A stretch of DNA of 64,000 nucleotides from Myxococcales bacterium (GCA_028287115.1 JAQBQF010000151.1:1-64000); one strand, 5' to 3'; counted from the stretch's first letter, positions 1-10,200 are shown. Numbers and translations: made by a program. The notes: generated by a model from the letters alone, not told the origin.

Positions 1-1
1 C

Positions 2-322
2 ACTTGAACGACCTGCCGTAACGCGAGGAGTTCCTTGCGCAAGCACAGCGGGATCGAGCTCGAAGAGATCAACTACGCCAAGACCGGTCTCGACGAGGCG
101 ACCGTGCGCGCGCTCGTCGCGAAGGCGGGTTCCGTGAAGGCCGTGTTGAATACGCGACACGCGACGGTCAAGCTGAAGGGTTGGGCCGACGAGCCGCCGG
201 ATGTCGCGACGTTCGCGAAAGCGGCTGTGAAAGATCCGAATCTGCTGCGCAGACCGATCTTGCTCGTCGGCGACCGCGCGATCGTCGGCTTCGACACCGC
301 GGTCTACGACAAGCTCCGGTAG
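2..322 (+). CDS. ArsC/Spx-family thioredoxin-fold protein, probable selenoprotein, 5' partial
   Basis: Arsenate-reductase-like (ArsC/Spx superfamily) redox protein; the N-terminus lies left of the window. The frame reads T-TGA-T-T-C-R-N-A-R and then continues to the stop at 320-322 with family hallmarks: ELEEINYAKTGLDE after the first helix, a VLNTRH stretch, and the C-terminal RRPILLVGDRAIVGFD. In relatives the redox motif is CTTCR, so the TGA at 5-7 sits at the first cysteine and is best read as selenocysteine, giving U-x-x-C. A hairpin typical of bacterial SECIS elements follows it. The first start codon after the TGA (TTG at 35) would give a protein without the redox site, which makes no functional sense. 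The methyltransferase gene begins 7 bp downstream. The family call is firm. The Sec reading is inference; a nonsense mutation or sequencing error (TGC/TGT to TGA) is the alternative. Confidence 0.8.
22..39 (+). promoter_or_regulatory. Candidate bacterial SECIS hairpin
   Basis: In the mRNA, bases 22-28 pair with 33-39 (seven pairs including one G-U) and leave the four-base loop AGUU at 29-32. The loop starts 21 nt after the TGA at 5-7 and has G at its second position followed by U. This agrees with the known rules for bacterial SECIS elements (apical loop about 16-37 nt after UGA, G within the first two loop bases, small loop). The stem lies entirely within the coding region, as expected in bacteria. 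Confidence 0.6.
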
Positions 323-329
323 AGGCAGC

Positions 330-947
330 GTGTTGCGTCGACTTTGGGAAACGCACGTCTATCCACGGGTCCTGGACCGGGTCTGCGGCACCGCCGACAT
401 CATCGAAGAACGACGCCGTGCGATGGCGCATGCGCGCGGGCATGTCCTCGAGATCGGCGTTGGCTCCGGTCTCAACCTGCCGCTGTTCGATCCGCGGCAC
501 GTCCTTGATGTCGTCGGCATCGATCCGTCACCACCGCTTCTCGCTCGCGCTGCGTCGCGCAATGCGGGGGTCTCCGTCGAGCTCGCGCGAGGCGTTGCCG
601 AGGAACTGCCGTTCGACACCGCGCGGTTCGATACCGCGGTGCTCACGTATACGTTGTGCAGCGTGACCGATCCGGCGCGCGCGCTTGCGGAAGCAAGGCG
701 TGTCCTGCGTCCCGGCGGCAAGCTCGTGTTCATCGAGCACGGCCTGTCGCCGGATCCACGGACCGCGCGCTGGCAGCATAGGCTCACGCCGATCTGGAAA
801 GTGGTCGCCGGTAACTGTCACCTCGATCGTGACATCAAACGTCAGGTCGAGGCGGTGTTCTCGATCGACGAGCTCGGCGACTACCAAGGCCATCATCGGC
901 CGGGCCGGTTATCGTTCGCGTACGTCGGGGTCGCGACCGCTCGGTGA
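330..947 (+). CDS. Class I SAM-dependent methyltransferase
   Basis: A 205-residue methyltransferase of the UbiE/METTL7-like type. The SAM-binding motif I is VLEIGVGSGLNLPLF at about residues 39-53, followed by the acidic end of strand 2 (VVGIDPS), a FDTAVLTYTLCSV motif IV region, and RVLRPGGKLVFIEHG post-motif. The C-terminal W..LTP.WK.VAGNCHLDRD segment resembles small-molecule or thiol methyltransferases more than RNA enzymes. The GTG at 330 was chosen because it lies just after the upstream stop and gives the usual family N-terminus. It is probably co-transcribed with the redox protein before it and the ASCH gene after it. The substrate is unknown. Confidence 0.85.
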   Translation: MLRRLWETHVYPRVLDRVCGTADIIEERRRAMAHARGHVLEIGVGSGLNLPLFDPRHVLDVVGIDPSPPLLARAASRNAGVSVELARGVAEELPFDTARFDTAVLTYTLCSVTDPARALAEARRVLRPGGKLVFIEHGLSPDPRTARWQHRLTPIWKVVAGNCHLDRDIKRQVEAVFSIDELGDYQGHHRPGRLSFAYVGVATAR

Positions 948-961
948 GAATTGGAGCCAGC

Positions 962-1564
962 ATGCTGTTGTTCAAGAAGCCGTTCTTTGAAGGCCTGCAG
1001 AGCGGCGCGATCACGCTGACGTTCCGGCGCTGGCAGAAGCCGCACGTACGCGCCGGCGGGCGTTACCGTTGTCATCCGATCGGCGTCCTCGAGGTCGACG
1101 CGATCGCGCGCATCCAGGTCAACGCGATCACCGCCGCCGACGCGACGCGAGCCGGCTTTCCATCGCGCGATGCGCTCGTGGCATATCTCGCGGAGCTCGG
1201 ACCTCTCGACGAGGCGACCGAGCTCTGGCGAGTCGAGCTCCATCACGGCGGCGATGGCGATCGCGTGACGCTCGCACTCGAGGACGAGCTCGAAGACGCG
1301 GACATCGCGGCGATCCGAGCGAAGCTCGCCCGCATGGATCGCGACGAACCCTGGACGAAGCAGACGCTCGCGTTGATCTCCAAGCACCCGCGAGTCGCCG
1401 CCTCGAAGCTCGCTGCCAAGCTCGGGCGCGAGACGCTTCCTTTCAAGACTGACGTCCGCAAGCTCAAGCGGCTCGGTCTGACGCAGAGCTTCGAAGTCGG
1501 TTACGAGATCTCACCACGTGGAAAAGCGTATCTAGCCGCACCCCGCCGCCGCAAACGCCTGTGA
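962..1564 (+). CDS. ASCH domain protein with C-terminal winged-helix-like region
   Basis: A 200-residue protein. The N-terminal half (LLFKKPFFEGLQSGAITLTFRRW and RYRCHPIGVLEVDAI) fits the ASCH fold, a PUA-like beta-barrel linked to RNA binding. The C-terminal part (about 125-200) has WTKQTLALISKHPRVAASKLAAKLG followed by a basic helix, which looks like a winged-helix DNA-binding unit. The frame is open from 944 (GTG overlapping the methyltransferase stop), but the ATG at 962 has a GGAG-like site before it and begins at the domain edge. It is the last gene of a three-gene run. The function is not known. Confidence 0.75.
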   Translation: MLLFKKPFFEGLQSGAITLTFRRWQKPHVRAGGRYRCHPIGVLEVDAIARIQVNAITAADATRAGFPSRDALVAYLAELGPLDEATELWRVELHHGGDGDRVTLALEDELEDADIAAIRAKLARMDRDEPWTKQTLALISKHPRVAASKLAAKLGRETLPFKTDVRKLKRLGLTQSFEVGYEISPRGKAYLAAPRRRKRL

Positions 1565-1603
1565 CTCGCACACGAGTCGGCCATCGTGCGATGATCGCGG
1601 ATC

Positions 1604-2269
1604 ATGATCAAACGTCTACTCGTGGGTGCAGTCGTGTGTGGTTCATCGTTTGCTCTCGCGCAGCCTGCGCCCGTGCCCTCGGCACCGCCGAGCTTCCCTC
1701 CGACCTCGAGCCCGGCGACGGTGCCCGCCGAGATCGAGCACGGCGGTCCGCCTCAAACAGGCTTCCAGATCCAGGGGCGGATGAGCACGAACCTCGGTCT
1801 CACCGACATCGTCACGCCCGGATTCTCGATGGGCTATCGGACTGGAAATATGGTGATCAGCGCCGAGCTCGGACTGATCGTCGGCAGTCTCACGTCCGGC
1901 ACTCTGACGGACTCGGTCTATCTCATTCACTTGATGCCGGCGATCTCGTTCGATGTGTGGCAATCGGATGACGGTCGCGCGCGCATGAACGTGATCGGCG
2001 GCATCGGGATCGGCCAAGGCAAGCTCAAGAGCGAGCGCACCGATCCGATGAATCCTTCGATCAGCGAGAGCACGGCGACGTATCTGCCGGTGCTCGCGGG
2101 CATCGGTGGCGACTATTACCTGCACAAGAACTTCGCGCTCGGAGTCGAGGCCGGAGCCGAGCTGCCGTTTCTGCTCAGCGTGTCGAACAACGGAACGGAT
2201 CAGAACGTCAAGGGCGGCATCCAGTCGCTCCACGGTCTGTTGCGGGTGACGTTCATCACCGGCCGCTGA
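1604..2269 (+). CDS. Secreted outer-membrane beta-barrel-like protein
   Basis: A 221-residue protein with a Sec signal peptide (MIKRLLVGAVVCGSSFALAQ, cleavage near residue 20) and then a Pro/Ala-rich linker. The rest alternates Gly/aromatic and polar residues in strand-like blocks and ends in LLRVTFITGR, as in small outer-membrane barrel proteins. No enzymatic motif is seen. Its last 14 bases overlap the end of the convergent kinase gene. There is a single ATG start and no close upstream partner. Confidence 0.65.
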   Translation: MIKRLLVGAVVCGSSFALAQPAPVPSAPPSFPPTSSPATVPAEIEHGGPPQTGFQIQGRMSTNLGLTDIVTPGFSMGYRTGNMVISAELGLIVGSLTSGTLTDSVYLIHLMPAISFDVWQSDDGRARMNVIGGIGIGQGKLKSERTDPMNPSISESTATYLPVLAGIGGDYYLHKNFALGVEAGAELPFLLSVSNNGTDQNVKGGIQSLHGLLRVTFITGR

Positions 2270-3821
2270 GGCGCTTGCTCTCGGCTGCCGCGCGCGCGCG
2301 AATCTCGGGATTGGCGTGCGTGCGCGCAACTTCGTCGAGGATCGGGGCGGCAGCCGAACCTAGCTCGACGAGAAACCCGCCCAGCCGGTAGTCGTACGCC
2401 GGCGTGGTCGTGAAGCCGCGGACGACCGTCGCGATTAGATCCGGATCGCTGCGGAGGTTCGGATCGAGCTTGATCGCCTCGCGGAGGTTCGCGATGCCGT
2501 CGTTCCACCAAAACTTCGAGAAGAACAGCTTGCCGGCGGTCAGCGGGAGCACCGCACGATCCGGATACCTGCGGCGTGCCTCGAGGAGCATCGCGATCGC
2601 CGCGTCGACCTTGCCGCCGGCTGCGAGCTGCCTCGCGGAGGCGGCAAGCTCGGCAACCGGATCGATCGCGGCATCGATCGAGACAGGCGCATCGATCTGC
2701 GCGGCATCGTGCGGCCGCGCATCGACGGACGCCGCGGCGTGCGAACCCATCTCGCGGCGAGCATAGAATGCGCCTCCCGCGAGCACGACGATCGCGAGCA
2801 ACGTGACGAGCACGAAGGATCCGGCGCGCGACTTCGGTGCGGTCGGGCGTAGCACCGGGCGCTTCTTGTTCGAGACCGACGAGCCGACGGTGATCGGAAT
2901 TTCCATCGACGGTTCGATCGGCAACAGGTCACTCGATCCGAGCTGCCGCATCACCGCCGTCGATTCCGGTGCCGTGCGACCGCTGAGTGCGGCTTCGAGC
3001 GCCTCGGCCATCGCGACCGCCGACGGAAACCGTGCATCCGGTGACTTCGCGAGAGCGCGCGCCACGACGCCTTCGAGCGCGCCATAATCGCCGGGCATCA
3101 CGTCGGCCAGCAGCGGCGGCTGCTCGTCCGTCTGCTTCTTCAAGATCATGATCGGATCGGCCGCATTGAACGGCTTCTTGCCGGTCAACATCTCGAACAG
3201 CACGATGCCGCATGCATAGATGTCGACGCGCGCATCGAGCTGTTCGCCGCGGCACTGCTCGGGGGCCATGTAGCTCGGCGTCCCGACCGCGACGCCGTTG
3301 CTGAGGCTCGTGCTGCCGCCGAGCATCCGCGCGAGCCCGAAGTCGAGGATGCGCGCGTGCACGCCGAGCGGAGCCTTCGGCGTGATCATGATGTTCGCAG
3401 GCTTGATGTCGCGATGGATGATGCCTTGCTCGTGCGCGTGGGCAAGACCCGAGAGCACCTGGCGCATCACATCGACGGCACGCGGGAACTCGAAGCGACC
3501 CTGTTCGACCAGCATCTCGTACAAGCTGAGGCCGCGCACCAGCTCCATCACGACGTACGGCTTGCCGCCATGAAGGCCGAAGTCGATGATCGAGACGCAG
3601 TGCGGATGATCGAGTCGCGCCATCAGCTGCGCTTCGCGCTCGAACCGTTTGCGCCCTTTCATCGCGCCCGGCAGCACGGCGTGCATCACCTTGATCGCGA
3701 CCGGCCGATCGAGCTTGGTCCGGACCCCGCGATAGACGACGCCCATCGCGCCCTCGGACAGACGCTCCACGATCTGGTAACGCCCTTCGAGGACGTCGCC
3801 GCTGAGATCGGGGCCCGCCAC
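2256..3821 (-). CDS. Membrane-anchored Hanks-type Ser/Thr protein kinase with TPR-like tail
   Basis: A 521-residue eukaryote-like kinase. Domain order: kinase domain (about 13-280) with the Gly-rich loop LSEGAMGVVYRG, the catalytic Lys in VAIKVMHAV, the loop HRDIKPANIM, DFGLARM and MAPEQCRG; then a linker, a single transmembrane helix (FVLVTLLAIVVLAGGAFYA, near 340-360), an Asp/Ala-rich extracytoplasmic spacer, and a C-terminal alpha-helical TPR-like region with a heat-like AAAPILDEVARTHANPEIRARAA end. All catalytic residues are present, so it should be active. The target is unknown. It stands alone on the minus strand and converges with the beta-barrel gene. Confidence 0.9.
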   Translation of the reverse strand: MAGPDLSGDVLEGRYQIVERLSEGAMGVVYRGVRTKLDRPVAIKVMHAVLPGAMKGRKRFEREAQLMARLDHPHCVSIIDFGLHGGKPYVVMELVRGLSLYEMLVEQGRFEFPRAVDVMRQVLSGLAHAHEQGIIHRDIKPANIMITPKAPLGVHARILDFGLARMLGGSTSLSNGVAVGTPSYMAPEQCRGEQLDARVDIYACGIVLFEMLTGKKPFNAADPIMILKKQTDEQPPLLADVMPGDYGALEGVVARALAKSPDARFPSAVAMAEALEAALSGRTAPESTAVMRQLGSSDLLPIEPSMEIPITVGSSVSNKKRPVLRPTAPKSRAGSFVLVTLLAIVVLAGGAFYARREMGSHAAASVDARPHDAAQIDAPVSIDAAIDPVAELAASARQLAAGGKVDAAIAMLLEARRRYPDRAVLPLTAGKLFFSKFWWNDGIANLREAIKLDPNLRSDPDLIATVVRGFTTTPAYDYRLGGFLVELGSAAAPILDEVARTHANPEIRARAAAESKRLSGR

Positions 3822-4018
3822 GCGAGCAGGATATCAAGCGCGCGCCATCGATGTCGGGCTGCACACGCGAGACGTGAAGTGCGTCAAAGTGGGCAAGACA
3901 GCGCGAGCGCCGTGGACTTGACGTTCGCGGAATCCTGCGAACCTTCGACTCACAAGCGTCGGTCTCATCGCGAAGACGCGCATCGCGAGCTGTTCGCACC
4001 GCGCGGAACAATCCAACT

Positions 4019-4297
4019 TCAGTGCTGCGGGCAAGACAGCGTCTGGTCCTGTGTCGTTGCGGCGATCAAACACCGGCGCCGAGCTTCGCTCCAGGGCGTC
4101 TCGACGCACTGACGCGAGGCCTCGCGTTCGACGCCCGATGCCAACGACGCATTCGCCACATCATGATTGTCGTGTTCGGCGAGCGCGAGCAGATGGTGCG
4201 AGACCTCTGCACAGGAGGTCGATGCGGCGGGATGTTGACCGCCACCGCAAGCCACGAGTCCCAGCAGCCATGCACAGCTTCGAGACATTCGCGCCAC
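4019..4297 (-). CDS. Small lipoprotein
   Basis: A 92-residue protein with a short signal peptide ending in a lipobox (WLLGLVACGGG). Four further cysteines and the pattern CVETPWSEARRRCLIAA near the end recur in small lipoproteins of this group. The gene starts 1 bp downstream of the stop of the cytochrome-like lipoprotein on the same strand, so the two are probably co-transcribed. The function is unknown. Confidence 0.65.
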   Translation of the reverse strand: MARMSRSCAWLLGLVACGGGQHPAASTSCAEVSHHLLALAEHDNHDVANASLASGVEREASRQCVETPWSEARRRCLIAATTQDQTLSCPQH

Positions 4298-4298
4298 G

Positions 4299-5333
4299 CT
4301 AGTTCTGTTTCGCGCCTTCGCGAATCCAAACGAGGATCTTCAGATAGTCCTTATCTTGTGGACCCGTGAACGTCACGTTGGGATGACCGTCTGGTGGATT
4401 CTCATAGGATGGCATCGTCAGGACGCGACTCGTCTCCGGCGCGGCGACGACCACACGTGTTGTCGTCTCGGTGACGAGCTCCTTGTAGACAAGGTTCGTG
4501 CTGCCATCGAGGGTCAGGTTCCCGAGATCGCGGCCGGCGCCATTGCCCGAATGACACGCGGCACATCCGCGATTCTGGAAGATCGGAAACACGTCCGTGG
4601 AGAACGAAACGTTCGTCGGCAATGCCGGCGGCGCCCCATCAGCCACGACGACGTTCGCGATGGTGACGATCGATGCTCCGACCGGCGAGGTGGCCATCTG
4701 AAGTGTCGCGGTCGCGTTCACCGCGGATCCCAACGAGACCGCGCCGCTCGGCACTTCGAAGAACACGACCCAACCGGAGCTGCTGCTGACGGTCGCGGTG
4801 CTCGGAGCGAGGTTCGCGTCGAGAAAGTGTGGGCCGCTCGCTCCGGTGGCTCCCGCGAGCACGAGGTTCGAGCCCGCGACGTTCGCCTTTGCGGTTCCCA
4901 TGGCGTCGACGAGATGGAGCAGCAGCACGCCCTTGGCCGCCGATGGGGTGACGGAGAATCCGGTCGCGAGCCGTGAGAGGAACGTCTCGCTCACGACATA
5001 GGCTTTGAGATTTGTAAGGTCAGCGTCGACGACGACCGTCGCCGGGCTGTAGGTCGCATGGTGAGTGGGCGGTACGCTCGCGAGGAGTTGGAAGGTCGAG
5101 TTCGCTGGGATCTCGTCGATCGTGAACGCCGCGCCCTGCACGGTGATCTTCGGCGCAGGCGACAGGGCCGAGGTCGAGACGGTTGCGTTGCCCGTGACGG
5201 CAGCTCCAGTCTCGAGATCGACAACGTTCCCGCTGATCGATAGAGAACCACCAAGGGGAGCGCTCGGCGAAGTAGTTCCGCACGCGAGCGCAGTGGTCGT
5301 CAGGGCAAGACACGCGAGCTTGAGATTGGACAT
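4299..5333 (-). CDS. Lipoprotein with Ig-like domains and a C-terminal CxxCH haem motif
   Basis: A 344-residue exported lipoprotein. The signal peptide ends in TTTALACGTT, and the mature part begins with carboxypeptidase-regulatory/Ig-like strands (SISGNVVDLETGAAVTGNATV). The last 110 residues hold FPIFQNRGCAACHSGNGAGRD, a CxxCH c-type haem site, in the context used by planctomycete/myxobacterial cytochrome-like domains. The start at 5333 is fixed by a perfect GGAGGT site 7 bp upstream; the open frame runs further but without signal-peptide character. It may be an envelope electron carrier or a haem-bearing adhesin; which is not clear. Confidence 0.75.
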   Translation of the reverse strand: MSNLKLACLALTTTALACGTTSPSAPLGGSLSISGNVVDLETGAAVTGNATVSTSALSPAPKITVQGAAFTIDEIPANSTFQLLASVPPTHHATYSPATVVVDADLTNLKAYVVSETFLSRLATGFSVTPSAAKGVLLLHLVDAMGTAKANVAGSNLVLAGATGASGPHFLDANLAPSTATVSSSSGWVVFFEVPSGAVSLGSAVNATATLQMATSPVGASIVTIANVVVADGAPPALPTNVSFSTDVFPIFQNRGCAACHSGNGAGRDLGNLTLDGSTNLVYKELVTETTTRVVVAAPETSRVLTMPSYENPPDGHPNVTFTGPQDKDYLKILVWIREGAKQN

Positions 5334-5547
5334 GTGCACCTCCGGTCTTCCACAGTGCAAGACACGTTGAAAAAAGGCGCAGAGTTTTTCGAACTTTCTT
5401 CGACGAGGAACTTGCGCAAGGCTCGTACAAGGGGCCCGAGCCTCCAGGTACTGAGTGATCGAGTCATCGATCGGCAGGCACGCACTTCGTAAGGTGTGAT
5501 TCCCGTTCGGCTGAAACTTGGTACCCAACTTGCTGCGCAATCTGCGC

Positions 5548-5916
<369 letters not shown>

Positions 5917-6014
5917 CCTGATCAGTCGATGCCGCCATCACGCCTCGACCGGTGAGGCGTAGTTTGTTTCGGAGCTATGGACTCTGCAGGCCGGGGGTGG
6001 TTCGCTCGCCGCCG

Positions 6015-7211
6015 ATGAGATTCCTGACGGTCACCTTCCTTCTCGCCGTCGGCTGTGGCGACAACAGCGTGGCCACACCAGATGCGCCGATCGTCCCCGA
6101 TGCACCCACCGGATTCGTGGAGGCGCCACACGCGAACGTGCCGCAAGTGATCTCCGGCGGAGGCCCGGTCACCACGGCACCGAAGGTCGTCCCGATCTTC
6201 TTCACCGGCGATAGCGACGCTCAAGTGCAGCTCGAGATGTTTCTCGGCGCACTCGTTGGATCTTCGTACTGGACGGCGACGACGAGCGAGTACGGCGTCG
6301 GACCTCTGACGATCGCCCCGAGCATCGTCTCGACGGATGCTCCATTGACGACCGACGCGGCGTTGCAGACGTGGCTCGCCGCCAAGACCGACGGAACCCA
6401 TCCAGGCTGGCCCGCACCCGACGTGAACACGATCTACACGGTGTTCCTGCCGGCGGGCGTCGTCCTCGATCAGGGCGGCGGCAACCTCAGCTGCAAGGCG
6501 TTCGGTGCGTATCACAGCGAAGCACCCGATGCGCACGGTGGACAGCTCACGTACGCGCTCGTGCCACGCTGTGCCTCGACCCTCGGCACGGTCGTCGATA
6601 CGGCGACCGTCGCCACGAGCCACGAGCTCGTCGAAGCGGCCACCGATCCGCTACCGTTCACGAACAACGCGTTCGTTCAGCTCGATGACGAGCACTTCGT
6701 GTGGGGACGGACGCCCGGCGGCGAGCTCGGCGATATGTGCGAATACATCACCGCTGCTCCTCAACGCATGGTCGGAAACTTCCTTGTCCAGCGAACGTGG
6801 TCGAACGCGTCGGCGCTCGCAGGTCACGATCCGTGCGTTCCGGTTCTCGCAACTCCGTACGCGGGCGCCGCGCCGGCCTTCGACGACATCACGATCACGA
6901 CCCACAGCGGCACGATCACGACCAAAGGCGAGACGATCGCCGTCGGCGAATCGAAGACGATCGAAGTGACGCTGTTCAGCGACGCCGAAGGCCCGGACTG
7001 GACCGTCGGTGCAACGGACGCGGCCGCTCTGCTCGGCGGCAGCGCGTCTCTCCAATTTCAGTGGGGCCGGCAGTACGGCCACAACGGCACCAAGTTGCAG
7101 CTCATCATCACGCGCACGAAGGCCGCGACCGGCATGCGCGGCAACGAATTCGTGATCACCTCGAACGTGAACAACGTCATGGTCGCGATGTGGTGGGGCC
7201 TCGTCAACTGA
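6015..7211 (+). CDS. Secreted lipoprotein with HELVEAATDP metalloprotease-like motif
   Basis: A 398-residue lipoprotein (MRFLTVTFLLAVGCGDN) with the DAPIVPDAP linker typical of this lineage. After a conserved-looking YWTATTSEYGVG region comes TSHELVEAATDPLPF near residue 205. This is an HExxx helix followed by ATDP, as found in plant-exordium-like and related bacterial secreted proteins; a zinc site is possible but the second His is absent. The C-terminal about 100 residues look like a beta-sandwich. The start at 6015 is set by the signal peptide; the upstream open frame has none. The function is uncertain. Confidence 0.65.
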   Translation: MRFLTVTFLLAVGCGDNSVATPDAPIVPDAPTGFVEAPHANVPQVISGGGPVTTAPKVVPIFFTGDSDAQVQLEMFLGALVGSSYWTATTSEYGVGPLTIAPSIVSTDAPLTTDAALQTWLAAKTDGTHPGWPAPDVNTIYTVFLPAGVVLDQGGGNLSCKAFGAYHSEAPDAHGGQLTYALVPRCASTLGTVVDTATVATSHELVEAATDPLPFTNNAFVQLDDEHFVWGRTPGGELGDMCEYITAAPQRMVGNFLVQRTWSNASALAGHDPCVPVLATPYAGAAPAFDDITITTHSGTITTKGETIAVGESKTIEVTLFSDAEGPDWTVGATDAAALLGGSASLQFQWGRQYGHNGTKLQLIITRTKAATGMRGNEFVITSNVNNVMVAMWWGLVN

Positions 7212-7249
7212 TGCCGTTCGCGGTCTACCTGCTCGCGCCTCGGGAATGA

Positions 7250-10200
7250 TTATTTTCGCTCGAGGACGATCAGCTCGAGCCGATTGTTGATCTGTGCCGA
7301 GCCTTTCTCGCGCGGCGCGACGAGCGGCTTCGTGCCGCCGAAGCCCCGGATCTCGAGCCGACTCGCTGCGATGCCCCACTTGACGAGCCACGCGCGGACC
7401 GCCTCCGCGCGCCGATCCGTGACCCCCTGATCGCGGTCCGGTTGATTCGTCGGCTGGACGTGCGTCGTGATCCGGATCCGCACGATGTCGGCGCGCGCAC
7501 GCAAGGTCGCGGCCAGCTGGCCGAGGACGTTCACGCTCTTGTTGTCGATCGCGAAGCCCGTGAACCGAACCGGCTCGAGGAGATCGAGTCGGTCCGGACT
7601 GCTGATCACCAGCGAGTCGCCCGCATCCGGGCAGCCATCGTCGTCCTTGATGCCGTTGATCGTCTCCGGTTGGTTGATGCACTTGTCGTCGGCATCGAGG
7701 ATGCCGTCTTTGTCGTTGTCGAGGTCGGGACAGCCGTCTTCGTCTTCAAAGCCGTCCTTGTCCTCGGCGGCGTTGGGACACTTGTCTTTCGCGTCGGCGA
7801 TCCCGTCTTTGTCGTTGTCGAGATCCGGACAGCCATCGGTGTCCTCGAAGTCATCGAAGTCTTCCGGCTCGTCCGGGCATTTGTCGACGGCGTCAGGAAT
7901 CCGATCGAAGTCGCGATCCGAGGTGTTCGGATCCGTCTTGATCCCGTCCGCGCGCCCCGGAACGGCTGCGACCGCCAGAGGCCGCGCTACCGGGAGCGGC
8001 GGAGCGGCGGGCGTCCAGGACATCATCAACACGCCGCGCAGATCTGGCGTACCGACGCTGCTCGTCAGACCGCGGCCGACGCCGAGGCTGACACTGAGAC
8101 GCCTCGATACCGAGTACCTCGCACCCGCGAGCCCTTCGATCGTCTTCAGCGCCGAGGTCGCGCCCATCGTCGATCCGTCTTGCGGTGCCGCGTGATAGCC
8201 GGAAGGGACGATCTCCCCGAACACCTCGAGCGTCAGGAACAACGGAGCGCCGACTCGATACGACACGCCCAGGCCCCCGGCAAAGCCACTGCGCTGCTCG
8301 ATGTTCGCGAACTCCGCGCGCGAGCGGATCACGCCACCGAGGTTCACGTTCACCGTCATCCGATGAGAAGGCATCAGCGAGAGCAGCCCGAGCACGCGAG
8401 CCGAGGGTTTTGCCGGACCCGCAAATTGGCTGTCGGTCGCGGTTGGTAATTCGAGCGCGAGACCGAGCCCGAGACTCGCCGTCCGGGTGCGCACGAGCCG
8501 TGCCTTGGCATGAAGCGTCAGATCGCCTCGCGCGGTGCCACTCGCGGGTGAAATGCCGAAGGCGTTCATCGGAATTGCATCGCCGCTCTGCACGTAGAAC
8601 GGCATGCGCGCGCCGGCCTCGAACCGATCGAGGAATGCATAGGCACCGCCGATCGACATCATGGTCCGGTTGCGCACGACGCCGGCATCGCTCGCGACCG
8701 TACCGAGCACGAGCGGTCCCGATGCATACGATGCGAACGCCGTCGCCGCGTACTCGCCGTTGGCTCCCACATCGGCGGTCTGCAGTTGCAGCGAAGATCC
8801 CGAGGTCGTCGGGGTCGGATCGAACACGGTCAGATCGATGTTGCGCGTCGGTTCGGCTCGAGTTGCCGCCGACGAGAGCAGCACGGCCACGACCGCAGCG
8901 CCGCGCCGCCGCTTCCACCCGAGGAGCAACACGCCGACGAAGATCGTCATCCCGCCGTTCGCGCCATTGCTCGTCGAACAACCGCCGGATCCGTGTGCAT
9001 CGACGAACAACGCGCGCCCGTGTACGGGAACCGAAGTCTGAGCTTCCGGATCCTGATCGAGGTACAGCTTCGCCGTCGCGTGAAAGTCGCCCACCGCCGG
9101 CGGCGTGAACACGATATCGAACTGTGTCGTCGTGACCGGCGGGAGCCCGACATTCGAGACGGTGTTGTTATTCAGATCGCGTGTCTCGAACACGCTGTCG
9201 CCCTCGATCACGATCTGCCGGATCTGAAATGTGTTCGTGTCGTCGAGGTTCGAGACCGAGAGCAGCTGAGCGATGTTGACGTCCGATAGCCGCGTCGGTA
9301 CGCCTGCGCCCGTGTCACCGAGCTCGATCTCCATCGGGCCCATCGAGACGCGACGATCCTTGCCGTTACCCCGCAGCGTTACGTTCGACATCGCGGTGGT
9401 CCGATCGTCGCTTGTCACCGCGAGCGCGCCATCCGGCATCTTGCCCGCGGCCGGCGGTGTGAACCGGATCATCACGTCATGCGAGCCGTGGCCTGGGACA
9501 TCGAACGGATCGGGCGGATCGGCCAGCGTCCAGATCGGCCCACCCGCAACCGCGATCGACGAGACATGTAACGGGTACTCACCGATGTTGTTCACGGTCA
9601 CCGATGCGACCGTCGCCAGGTCACCCGGATTCCGGAACGTGTCGGCGAACATCACCGCAGCTGGCGTCATGATGTGGCGGTCGATGCCGCGACCCGCGAG
9701 CGTGAGCTGCGGGAACGCGCCGGTGCTCGCGAGATCGAGGCCCGCCGAGATGTCTCCTTCTGCGGTTGGAACGAACGTCACGTCGAACGCGACGGAGCCA
9801 CCGTTCGCGGCAATCGCGCACTGATTGGCCGCGCTCGTGCCGCAGGCGCTGGCGGTGCTCGCGCGGAACTGACCTGCGTTAGTTCCGGTGAGCCGGAAAT
9901 AGAGCGTCGCGCCGACGTTGCCGGTGTTGGTGACCGTCACGGACTGGACCGTGCTCGTCGTGCCGACGAGCTGTCCCGTGAAGCTCACCATCGGAGTCGT
10001 CGTCGCGAGTGCACTGTTTCCAGCGGTGCACGTCAGCGTGGATAGGTTGTCAGGCGTTGCCGACGCATCGTCGGTATCGCTCGTGAACAGGACCGTCGCG
10101 GTCTGCATGGCGTTGGGCACGGCACCTGTTGGAGGACTGCACGTGATGCCGACAACCGTCGAGGTCGCGATCGCGAGCGCGGGCGCGAACGTGCAAGACG

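Noticed and set aside
4200-4222. GACCTC...GAGGTC inverted repeat as an operator
   Set aside because: It lies inside the coding region of the small lipoprotein with no regulatory context.
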